A stretch of DNA of 64,000 nt from Paraburkholderia polaris (GTDB taxonomy: Bacteria; Pseudomonadota; Gammaproteobacteria; Burkholderiales; Burkholderiaceae), in the NCBI RefSeq assembly GCF_012927345.1, contig NZ_JABBGJ010000037.1, positions 1-64,000 on the forward strand, written 5' to 3'. Below the pieces are notes generated by a model. The model ran no database searches. It saw only the letters and a program-made list of their open reading frames with translations, and was not told the origin of the DNA. Shown here one piece after another: positions 26,009-33,567 of the stretch (within the stretch, counting starts at the first letter, position 1; the number at the start of each line of letters is the position of its first letter). A program made the position numbers and the translations under genes.

Positions 26009-27310
26009 ATGACGACAATCAATAAGACACTCTGGGTCGCGCTGGTCGCGCTTGGCCCGACACTGGCAGCGTGTGGCGGCGGAAGTGATGGAAACAGCAG
26101 CAACAACAACGGCTCGATCGCCTGGTCCGCCGATCCCGACTGGATCACGAAACCGGATGGCTCGGGCAGTTCAGGCAATTCGGGCAATACATCCAGCAAT
26201 GGCAGCAACACGGTGCCAATTTATGTCAACAACTCGATGGGCAGCCTCAACATGCTTTCCGCAACGATCACGGTATGCGTTCCCGGTACGCAAGGCGCGA
26301 GTCAGTGCACGACCGTCGACCGCATGTTGGTGGATACGGGCTCGGTCGGCGTACGCATCATGGCCAGCGCATTGCCGACACTCGGGTCCCAGTTGCTGAC
26401 GCAAGTCGGCGCCGTCGACGACGCAAGCGGCGCCGCGCCGATCGCCGAATGCATGCCGTTCGGTTCCGGTACGACCTGGGGTTCGGTGAAACGCGCCGAT
26501 GTCAAGATCGGCAGCCGCACGGCAAGCAACATCCCCATCCAGTTGGTCGGCGACGGCGCGTACGCCATCCCGTCGGACTGCGTCGCGCACGGCGGCCCGG
26601 ACCTCAGTACCGTCGAGAAACTCGGCGCCAACGGTATTCTCGGCATCGGCTACGGCACCCAGGATTCGAAAGACGCGCTGACCACCGCGCTGCCGGGGAA
26701 TTACTACTATTGCACGGGCGCAAACGCTTGCTTCAACACACGCATGACGGTCAGCAAGGAGGTGATAAACCCCGTCGCCGCCTTCTCGAGCGATAACAAC
26801 GGCACGATCATCCGCCTGCCCAAGCTGCCAGCGGGAGGCCAGGCGAGCGTCACAGGCGAACTGATCTTCGGTATCGGCACGCAATCGAATAACGCGTTAC
26901 CGTCGAATGTGAACGTTCTGGCGTTGGATGAATACGGCGAATTTACGACTCAGTATCAAGGTCAGGCGTTCACCTGGAGCGCAATCGACAGTGGTACCAA
27001 CGGGTTCGCGTTCCAGGACGATTCGATTCCCACTACGTCGGGCTGGTACACGCCGCTAACCGCGCTGAACCTGGCAGCCACGATGGAGGCCACCAACGGC
27101 AACGGAACGCCTGTCAATGTGCCGTTCACGATCGACAGTGTCGTCCGCATGTCGACGAACGGGTATGCCGCCTACGACAACGTCGGCTGGTATCAGTCCA
27201 GTTCGAAAATGTTCATGTGGGGTCTGCCATTCTTCTACGGACGCAGCGTGTACACGACCGTAGGCAACGGCACGATAGGCACACAGAGCGGACCGTTTGT
27301 CGCGTTCTGA
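26009..27310 (+). CDS. DUF3443 lipoprotein with pepsin-like motifs, copy 1
   Basis: A 433-residue lipoprotein: signal peptide with lipobox LAAC (Cys22), then a Gly/Ser/Asn linker to about residue 68. The family is formally of unknown function. I see, in the order of pepsin-type (A1) proteases, VDTGSVGVRI with Asp109, a flap-like FGSGTTWGSVKRADVKIG (151-168), NGILGIGY (208-215), IDSGTNGFAF with Asp327, and a C-terminal WGLPFFYGRSVYTTVG like the ILGDVFLRxYYTVFD end of pepsins. Cysteines occur in likely pairs (90/100, 148/191, 235/241). Proteolytic activity is inference. It follows DUF2844 copy 1 in an evident operon. Confidence 0.85.
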   Translation: MTTINKTLWVALVALGPTLAACGGGSDGNSSNNNGSIAWSADPDWITKPDGSGSSGNSGNTSSNGSNTVPIYVNNSMGSLNMLSATITVCVPGTQGASQCTTVDRMLVDTGSVGVRIMASALPTLGSQLLTQVGAVDDASGAAPIAECMPFGSGTTWGSVKRADVKIGSRTASNIPIQLVGDGAYAIPSDCVAHGGPDLSTVEKLGANGILGIGYGTQDSKDALTTALPGNYYYCTGANACFNTRMTVSKEVINPVAAFSSDNNGTIIRLPKLPAGGQASVTGELIFGIGTQSNNALPSNVNVLALDEYGEFTTQYQGQAFTWSAIDSGTNGFAFQDDSIPTTSGWYTPLTALNLAATMEATNGNGTPVNVPFTIDSVVRMSTNGYAAYDNVGWYQSSSKMFMWGLPFFYGRSVYTTVGNGTIGTQSGPFVAF

Positions 27311-27454
27311 CGGAATGGATGTTTTTGATGCAGGAGGCGGGGCTTTCCAGCGCTGTCTCCTGACGTCGTTTCCGACATCTCATTGAGACTTTTCCGGCAC
27401 TCTCATTAATAGCCTGCAGGCAACATGCTCCGACCTGTTTTTTGGAGCAATGTG

Positions 27455-27904
27455 ATGAGATTTGTAAAGATCGTGCTGGCCGCCACGGCACTGTTGCCGC
27501 TCGCGTCGTATGCAGCGTTGGGTGGTGCACCGAGTACGGGTTCGGCCCCGCAGACGTTGCTTCGCGCGGCAGCCCTCAATTCCTCTTCCTCTACCGCGGC
27601 TTACACCGTGCGTGAGTCGCGTGACACTGACGGTGTCAGGATTCGCGAATACGTCTTGCCAACCAACGTCGTGTTTGCCGTCACCTGGCAAGGGCCGGTG
27701 CGCCCTGACATGGTCACACTACTCGGCAGCTACTTCCCGAACGCGGTCTCCGCCGGTACAGCGCGCGTGCGCGGCACCGGTCCATTGATCGAGCGCAACG
27801 GCGACTTTCAGATCGAGTCGGCCGGCCGGGCGGGCAACTTCTTTGGTAAGGCAGTCCTGCCGCGCCTCGTACCCGCCAATGTCCGTGCTGACGATCTGCA
27901 GTAA
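27455..27904 (+). CDS. DUF2844 secreted protein, copy 2
   Basis: A 149-residue paralogue of the protein at 25497-25976, with the same layout: signal peptide MRFVKIVLAATALLPLASYA, ALGGAPST, a shorter linker, then YTVRESRDTDGVRIREYVLP, VVFAVTWQGPVRPDM and LLGSYFPNAV. The bases before the start (ATGCTCCGAC, a T run, GGAGCAATGTGATGAG) closely resemble those before copy 1, so the duplication included the leader. A DUF3443 gene follows after 32 bases, the same spacing as in copy 1. Function unknown. Confidence 0.85.
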   Translation: MRFVKIVLAATALLPLASYAALGGAPSTGSAPQTLLRAAALNSSSSTAAYTVRESRDTDGVRIREYVLPTNVVFAVTWQGPVRPDMVTLLGSYFPNAVSAGTARVRGTGPLIERNGDFQIESAGRAGNFFGKAVLPRLVPANVRADDLQ

Positions 27905-27936
27905 CGCGGCACATCGATTTCACGGAAGAAAGAAAC

Positions 27937-29403
27937 ATGAAGACACTCAATAAGAAACTTTGCTTCGCGCTGCTGACGGCGAGCTTGGCCCTTTCAGCCT
28001 GCGGCGGTGGTGGCGGCGACGACGGTAGTTCGAACGCGACCCAGGATAACGACAAACCGGCAACTCCGACTCCAACTCCGACGCCGACACCCACGCCGAC
28101 TCCGAGTCCCACTCCGAGCCCGAGCCCTGCTCCGAGTCCAAGCCCAGATGCGGGCGCGGCTGGTGGCGTCCCTACTCCAACGCCGACTCCAAGCCCGACG
28201 CCCACTCCGACTCCCACTCCGACGCCGACGCCGACTCCCACGCCGACTCCGACTCCGACTCCGACACCAACGCCGACTCCGACGCCGACGCCAGTCGCCG
28301 ACGTGAACACTGTGCCGATCGTCGTTGATCGGACGATGGGCGAGACCAACATGCTCTACGTGAGCGCAACCATATGCATCCCTGGCTCGCAGGGCGACAC
28401 CCAATGCGCCACCGTCGATCACATGCTGCTCGACACAGGTTCGGTCGGTGTGCGCGTGATGGCCAGCGCGTTGGGTTCGACGCTCGCTTCCCGCTTGCCG
28501 GCGCAGACCGGGGCTTCGAACGATCCGACCGGAGGCGCTCCGGTTGCCCAATGCGCGACTTTCATGGGCGGCTATACGTGGGGCTCGGTCAAACGCGCCG
28601 ACGTGACGATCGGAGGCAAAACGGCGGGCAATCTGCCGGTCCAAGTGATCGGCGATGGCGCATACACCATGCCGACGGAGTGCAATTCCCGTGGCATGGT
28701 CGACCTCAATACGGCGGCCGCGCTTGGCGCCAACGGCGTAATCGGCATCGGCCATACGGCGCGCGACTATCCGCTTGCAGCGCAACAAGTATTGTCGGCG
28801 ACCTACTACTACTGCCCCTCCACGGCCTCGTGCACGGGCACACGCGTACCGCTGGACACGCAAGTCATGAATCCTGTCGCCGACTTTACCTCCGACAACA
28901 ACGGGACCATCATCCGTTTGCCGGCGTTACCCGCAGACGGTCAGGCGACGGCCACCGGTGAACTCGTGTTCGGCGTCGGAACGCGGCAGAACAATGCGCT
29001 ATCATCGACGGCGAGTATCGTGCCGGTGGATCAGAACGGCTTCTTCACGACCGTGTACAAGGGCAGTACGCTCACCGGCGTGATCGACAGTGGCACGAAT
29101 GTCTATTACTTTCCGGATAGCACAATTCCCTACACGGGCGTCTGGTACACACCATCGCCCTCCCTTAGCCTGTCTGCCGTCTTGAAGGCCACTAGCGGAG
29201 TCGGCACACCCGTCACGGTGCCGTTCTCGGTCGGCAATGGGCTCAGCTTGCGGGCGAACCTGAACGCTGCCTACGATAGCCTCGGCGCGAAACTTTCCGG
29301 AGGTTTCATGTGGGGTCTGCCGTTCTTCTTCGGCCGCAATGTGTATACCGTGCTGGAAGGCGCGAAGATCGGTACGCAAACCGGGCCGTTCGTCGCCTTC
29401 TAA
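27937..29403 (+). CDS. DUF3443 lipoprotein with Pro-Thr stalk, copy 2
   Basis: A 488-residue lipoprotein (lipobox LSAC, Cys22) paralogous to copy 1. It differs by a stalk of Pro-Thr/Pro-Ser dipeptides (about residues 43-119) that would hold the domain away from the membrane. The pepsin-like landmarks recur: LDTGSVGVRV with Asp166, flap-like YTWGSVKRADVTIGG, NGVIGIGH, IDSGTNVYYF with Asp384, and WGLPFFFGRNVYTVLE. The spacing between the two Asp residues, 218, is the same as in copy 1. DUF2844 copy 2 lies 32 bases upstream. Activity is inferred, not shown. Confidence 0.85.
   Translation: MKTLNKKLCFALLTASLALSACGGGGGDDGSSNATQDNDKPATPTPTPTPTPTPTPSPTPSPSPAPSPSPDAGAAGGVPTPTPTPSPTPTPTPTPTPTPTPTPTPTPTPTPTPTPTPTPVADVNTVPIVVDRTMGETNMLYVSATICIPGSQGDTQCATVDHMLLDTGSVGVRVMASALGSTLASRLPAQTGASNDPTGGAPVAQCATFMGGYTWGSVKRADVTIGGKTAGNLPVQVIGDGAYTMPTECNSRGMVDLNTAAALGANGVIGIGHTARDYPLAAQQVLSATYYYCPSTASCTGTRVPLDTQVMNPVADFTSDNNGTIIRLPALPADGQATATGELVFGVGTRQNNALSSTASIVPVDQNGFFTTVYKGSTLTGVIDSGTNVYYFPDSTIPYTGVWYTPSPSLSLSAVLKATSGVGTPVTVPFSVGNGLSLRANLNAAYDSLGAKLSGGFMWGLPFFFGRNVYTVLEGAKIGTQTGPFVAF
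28063..28300 (+). repeat. Pro-Thr coding hexamer array
   Basis: Degenerate 6-base units of the type CCGACT/CCGACG/CCCACG run through this stretch, broken by a short Asp-Ala-Gly-rich segment. They encode the Pro-Thr stalk of DUF3443 copy 2 and are absent from copy 1. Slippage would change stalk length but not frame. Confidence 0.88.
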
Positions 29404-29423
29404 CCTCAACAGCCGTACGCGCG

Positions 29424-29467
29424 TGACACATAAGGCCGGCGCCGCGAGGCGCCAGCCTTATGTGACA
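29424..29467 (+). terminator. Long hairpin after DUF3443 copy 2
   Basis: A 20-bp stem (29424-29443 with 29448-29467; one mismatch and one wobble) closed by a GCGA tetraloop begins 21 bases after the stop codon. No T tract follows. It probably ends or stabilises the DUF2844-DUF3443 transcript and faces the end of the convergent subtilase locus. Confidence 0.6.
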
Positions 29468-29569
29468 GCACGCGCCATGCGCTCGTGTCACGGCACACCT
29501 CTGCGCATCAATTCGTCTCCCTCAATCCGGCAACGCCTCCATTGCCCACATTTGTCCCAATCTTCCAGA

Positions 29570-30211
29570 TCAAAAGTTGGCAGTCTTGGCTAAGACAGAA
29601 GCGCCATCGAGTTTTGTCTTGCTGGATACCATCACGTAGTAAGTCCCGCCCACCCGCAGAACCTAACCGGTTGTACCGGTAGCAGGTGTAGCGCATTCAA
29701 TCGTCGCGTCAGCGGAGGCGGTGGCACCATTAGCCTGACCTCTGAAATCATTCTTATCCTTTCGCTTCTACCCCTGCATCGGCGTACTCAATGCAGGAGT
29801 CCAACGTTACTGTGGACAACTACAAACATCCCCCAAGCATGTAACTGTAGCATCGAGCGATTTCAACCTACAGGAAGGGTTTACGTCGCTAACAAAAAAT
29901 CGCTCGATTTTTGCGTCGCCTACCGCTGTCTTGGCTGTTACCCTAGCGTAAAAGGTTCTCCCATAGCTGGTGCTGCGCCCCGAACAGGCAGCGGGCATTC
30001 CATCCGACAGTGTGGAAGAACAATCAGGTGAAACCATTAATGCCGTATCGCCTCTGGTTTCCAGCATTACGACATCTTTTGATGACCCCGACCTGAGGGT
30101 AAAAGTTGCAGTCGATCCAGGAAGTGCATAGTGGAGACTTCTCACCTGACTAGGTGGAATAGTGATCGAAAAATACAGCACCTCATCCTTAACCAGCGGG
30201 AACCTTACTCC
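29570..30211 (-). pseudogene. In-frame remnant of the subtilase C-terminal beta domains
   Basis: Directly after the TAG stop of the subtilase gene the same reading frame continues without any shift: GVRFPLVKDEVLYFSITIPPS and on through 124 more residues to TAA at 29809-29807. This looks like a pre-peptidase C-terminal (PPC) domain, with paired Cys and a GRTFYARV strand. The frame then runs on past TAG at 29770-29768 and TAG at 29665-29663 to VGGTYYVMVSSKTKLDGAS, another PPC-like strand pattern, ending at TGA 29572-29570. I read it as a decayed tail with four internal stops and no frameshift. The part 29807-30181 could still be a separate small gene, but it has no ribosome site. Confidence 0.65.
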
Positions 30212-32056
30212 CTAGTCATCGTCGGTAATATCGGTGATTGAAAGTGCGGCGACGCTAACAGGGAGTGACGTAGTGCTGACTGCCCCATTCTCGTCGGTTG
30301 TGGTTAACGTAATCTGGTACATGCCAGGATAGTCATAATCCACGACCGGATTGGTGGAACGCGAAACGACCGTGGCAGCCTTTCCGTCGCCGAAATTCCA
30401 GTTCCATGACCGGATCGGGACGCCGCCCCGTGCTGTAGAAAGGTCTTTGCAGATCAATTGCATAAGGTTCGGGCTTTGCGTGCACGTGAAGTCCGCCGCC
30501 GCCGGTATTTTTCCAGACTTCACAGCCTTTACCGCCGCAGTCGCATCGACAATGCCCGTACCAATCGGCTGATCCGGTTTTTGGGGTGTAAATGGCTGGG
30601 CGGTTTGCTGTATAAGCGTCCGCATTTCCGCAACGGTCAGCGGCGCAGGGGCGATGGATTGCACCAGTGCAGCCACGCCGCTGACCATCGGCGCGGCCTG
30701 CGATGTACCACTCAACAGACCGTAGCCTTCGGTACCAGGCGCTGTCTTCCCATCGTTATAGGTGGACCAAATGTTATTGCCCGGTGCCGCGATATCAACA
30801 GTCGGGCCGAAGTCTGAACTCACCCATTTTGTCGAGTCGGAGTTGATGGCTCCGACCGTAATAACGTTATGACAGTTAGCGGGTTGAACCTTCGCCGCAT
30901 CGGTTGAATAGTTTCCGGCGATTACGACAACAACGGACCCTTTACCGGTTGCATAGTCGATGGCGTTTTGAAGCGATGTTTGGCAGGCTCCATATGCATA
31001 AAGGCTTATGTTTATCACCTTCGCAGGGTTCGGATTGACAGGTGCGTCCGACACAGTTCCGCCCGCAGCCCATGTAATACCGTCCGCCATATCGGACATA
31101 TAACCGCCATTGCAGTTTCTGACCGTCCGTACAGACACCACCTTGGCGGCGGGCGCAATTCCGGCAATACCGATACCGTTGTTTGTCCCTGCGGCCATGA
31201 TGCCCGCGACGTGTGTTCCATGCCACATTACATTGCAGTTCTCTCCAGGCTTATTGGCCGGCTGCGTGCCGTCGCCTCCTCGATTTCCATACGTGCCACT
31301 GGTGAATTCGTAGCCCGGCAGAACGTTCGGGTTCAAATCGCTGTGGCTTGTAATACCGCTATCCACGACACCTATCACCACCCCTGCGCCGTTCGCTATG
31401 TCCCATGCACCTTCCGCGCGTATCCCCGCCGTGGTTGTTCCCGGCGTCTGATTCGAACTCAGAGACCATTGTTTGCTATATAGGGGATCATTGGGCGATG
31501 ACCCTATGGTCATCACGGTGTCTGGTTCAACGAACTCAACGTTGGGGTCCGAAGCGATCGCTCGCATGAATGCCTTCGCTTCAACCCCTTTTAGTTTGCG
31601 ATCCGTAGTGACGACGTCTGAGCCACGACCCATGCGCCGCAAATAGTGTGCCTTCGAGGGGACGGAACCCGCAAGCCGGTCGAGTCTTGACTGCACCGCC
31701 GTTGTTGAGCCGCTTTCAGTGGTGCCGTCCTTGTACTTGATGATGAAACGATCAACAGAGGCATCCGGTCCCAAGCTGCTGGTGTTCATCTTCAGGGAAA
31801 GCGCCAACGGGGTTGTCGGGTTCGCCGCCGCTAGTGATGCTGTTTGTTCGAGCGTTTGCGGCTCCTTCGATTCCTGCGTTGTCTGTGCGGTTGTGTCGCC
31901 GCCGCCACTTCCGCCGCACGCGCCAAGTGCGAGAGAAAGGAAAACGCCGGCAAGACCCGCTACAACGCCGCGTCGCTTTTCTGTTGCGCCAGTAACGCGA
32001 AGCGGACCATTTTCGGATCGCAGTCCCTTCATTGTTTTATGTCTCATAGTCCGCAT
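30212..32056 (-). CDS. Subtilisin-family (S8) lipoprotein protease with PKD domain, probably truncated
   Basis: A 614-residue secreted serine protease. It has an N-terminal lipobox (LGAC, Cys47), an inhibitor-type propeptide region (about residues 100-185), and an S8 catalytic domain with Asp232 (VVDSGI), His279 (WHGTHVAG), oxyanion Asn382 and Ser452 (SGTSQAAPMVSG). A PKD-like domain (about 520-600) contains WNWNFGDG. The protein stops at SITDITDDD, just where relatives enter a PPC domain, and that domain follows in frame after the TAG. An AGGA box lies 9 bases before ATG 32056. The protease core is intact, so the product may still be active. Confidence 0.88.
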   Translation of the reverse strand: MRTMRHKTMKGLRSENGPLRVTGATEKRRGVVAGLAGVFLSLALGACGGSGGGDTTAQTTQESKEPQTLEQTASLAAANPTTPLALSLKMNTSSLGPDASVDRFIIKYKDGTTESGSTTAVQSRLDRLAGSVPSKAHYLRRMGRGSDVVTTDRKLKGVEAKAFMRAIASDPNVEFVEPDTVMTIGSSPNDPLYSKQWSLSSNQTPGTTTAGIRAEGAWDIANGAGVVIGVVDSGITSHSDLNPNVLPGYEFTSGTYGNRGGDGTQPANKPGENCNVMWHGTHVAGIMAAGTNNGIGIAGIAPAAKVVSVRTVRNCNGGYMSDMADGITWAAGGTVSDAPVNPNPAKVINISLYAYGACQTSLQNAIDYATGKGSVVVVIAGNYSTDAAKVQPANCHNVITVGAINSDSTKWVSSDFGPTVDIAAPGNNIWSTYNDGKTAPGTEGYGLLSGTSQAAPMVSGVAALVQSIAPAPLTVAEMRTLIQQTAQPFTPQKPDQPIGTGIVDATAAVKAVKSGKIPAAADFTCTQSPNLMQLICKDLSTARGGVPIRSWNWNFGDGKAATVVSRSTNPVVDYDYPGMYQITLTTTDENGAVSTTSLPVSVAALSITDITDDD

Positions 32057-32637
32057 AATTCTTATTCCTGAGTGAGATTATTTTTCGAGCGCCCTCTGCT
32101 GCGTCACGCGCTGCGATTCCTTGAAAAGGCATCTCTTTCTCAGATCTTTTGCGTATTTCTGCAAAGGTTGTGCAATTGAAATATTCGTAACGATCCGTAA
32201 TGGTTATGAGCCTAAACAGAGGTGTCCAAAGGAACAATCAGCCTCATCCGATCACAATCAGGAAATTTCCTCGCATGGAGTCTGACTATGCGAACGGGAG
32301 ACGCAACAAAAAAAGGCGCGATTCCTCGCGCCTTCTCTTGTCCGTTTTGCGGTTTCGTTGCCGCTGGGGGCTAGTGTGTCAACGTTGTAGAACGTTGTTT
32401 CACCGGTACAGACGTTTCGGCCGTCTTGTGGTCACGCGCCGCCGCTTGCCCTTCCGCAAGCGGCTTCTCGGCATGGCGGGCCGTGATGCGGTGGTCAAGG
32501 TTGACATTTGGACCGCCCAAAAGACCCATCGCACGAACGTGAATCAAACAAGGTGTCGGTGCCTCATGGCGCCAACACCTTACCTTGCAAACCGTCTTGC
32601 CGTCAAAAAACACCGTGCCGCCCCGAATCCGTCTCCT
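32057..32637. other. Intergenic region between subtilase and aminotransferase remnant
   Basis: 581 bases without a convincing gene. The part next to the subtilase is AT-richer and should contain its promoter. A terminator (32308-32334, minus strand) and a second hairpin at 32550-32581 (14-bp stem with two wobbles, ATGA-type loop) lie here. A minus-strand open frame (32371-32529, starting MGLLGGPNVNLDHRITARHA) has no ribosome site and is not called as a gene. Confidence 0.5.
32308..32334 (-). terminator. Rho-independent terminator on the minus strand
   Basis: Read on the minus strand, a perfect 9-bp stem (AAGGCGCGA with TCGCGCCTT, 4-base loop) is followed by a run of T. It would end transcripts coming from the direction of the aminotransferase remnant and keep them out of the subtilase gene. 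Confidence 0.75.
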
Positions 32638-33217
32638 TCAAACCTCAGCCACCGTCTTAAAGACCTCATCGATCTGCGCCTCTTCAATAATCAACGGCGG
32701 CGAGAACGCCAGAATATCGCCGGTATAGCGCGTCAACACGCCCTTCTCAAAACACCGCACAAACACATCATGAGCACGCGCACTAGGCGCTCCGGCACGC
32801 GGCGCCAATCCCCCCCCACCAGCCCAAGATTGCGCACATCAATCACATGCCGCTCGCCGCGCAGCTTATGGATCGCATTCTCGAAGATCGGCGCCATCCG
32901 CGCAGCGCGTTCAAACAGTTGTTCGCGCTCGTAAAGATCAATCGTCGCGCAAGCCGCAGCCGCCGCAATCGCGGTGTCCGTACGCCCATGAAACAGTTCA
33001 ATCCCACCCGGCGCCCCATTCACAATCGAATCGTGAAACCACAGCCCGGCAGTGCCGTCGAGAATGCGCCGACCATCGTCTGATGTGTAGTACATCCCCC
33101 TGCGCGCTCGCCAACAGACGAGGCGCGCTCTTGAACTGACGGTTCGCCGCAAAGGGCATCCAGAACACGGACATATGCGGACATATCGGGTGCGTTGACG
33201 CTGGCGCGCTCGCTCAT
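32638..33217 (-). pseudogene. Decayed omega-amino-acid/pyruvate aminotransferase (class III)
   Basis: The start is well preserved: a GAGGAGG box and ATG 33217, then MSERASVNAPDMSAY. After one shift the frame gives FWMPFAANRQFKSAPRLLASAQG; a further shift in a run of five G leads to MYYTSDDGRRILDGTAGLW, the family N-terminus. This is joined directly to DSIVNGAPGGIELFHG, so the middle of the protein, including the PLP lysine, is missing. The C-terminal part (IDLYEREQLFERAARMAPIF, HVIDVRNLGLVGG) shifts again at a run of eight G and ends GVLTRYTGDILAFSPPLIIEE up to TGA at 32638. At least three frameshifts and one large deletion: it cannot make an enzyme. Confidence 0.85.
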
Positions 33218-33567
33218 ATCGCGCCTCCTCGCGTGGGTGGCCTTCCAGTGCAGGCAGAGCGCGCCGCATGCACAAAGGGGCGGCGCTCATGCACCGCCGA
33301 CGCCCGCTGGCCGATAGACACGCTTCGCTGCAGCGCGGCGCGCACCTGAACGAGGCGCACACCCCGCTCCTGCACCAATTTTGCGCCGCGTTACGCATAA
33401 CCGATGTGGCGCATCACCGCGTCGCAGCACGCAATACGCGGATTCCAAGTCGAAATTACTGCATGGCATGTGCCTTGCAGTACACAAGTGGCATGCCATG
33501 CGGGATAAGCCCTGCTGGCGGAAATCGACGCCCATAAACACTCACCATCAATGGCAAGGGGATGCAC
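33218..33567. other. Divergent intergenic region upstream of urtA
   Basis: 350 bases between the aminotransferase remnant and urtA. It carries a sigma-54-type promoter (33464-33479) and, 87 bases further upstream, a partial NtrC-type site at 33371-33387 (TGCACCA, then a poor second half). No gene is supported here. Confidence 0.6.
33464..33479 (+). promoter_or_regulatory. Sigma-54 (RpoN) promoter for the urt operon
   Basis: TGGCATGTGCCTTGCA fits the sigma-54 consensus TGGCACG-N4-TTGCA with one mismatch, and the GG and GC cores are separated by the required 10 bases. It lies 88 bases before urtA ATG on the same strand. With the NtrC-like half site upstream this suggests induction under nitrogen limitation. 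Confidence 0.7.

Noticed and set aside
27714..28352. A minus-strand frame with long Val-Gly repeats.
   Set aside because: It is simply the complement of the Pro-Thr coding hexamers of the DUF3443 gene.
32371..32529. A 52-codon minus-strand frame after the aminotransferase remnant.
   Set aside because: No ribosome site upstream and low information content; could be real but not supportable.
32200..32934. A 244-codon plus-strand frame.
   Set aside because: Its right half runs antisense to recognisable aminotransferase coding sequence and its left half crosses a terminator; composition is Arg-rich and motif-free.
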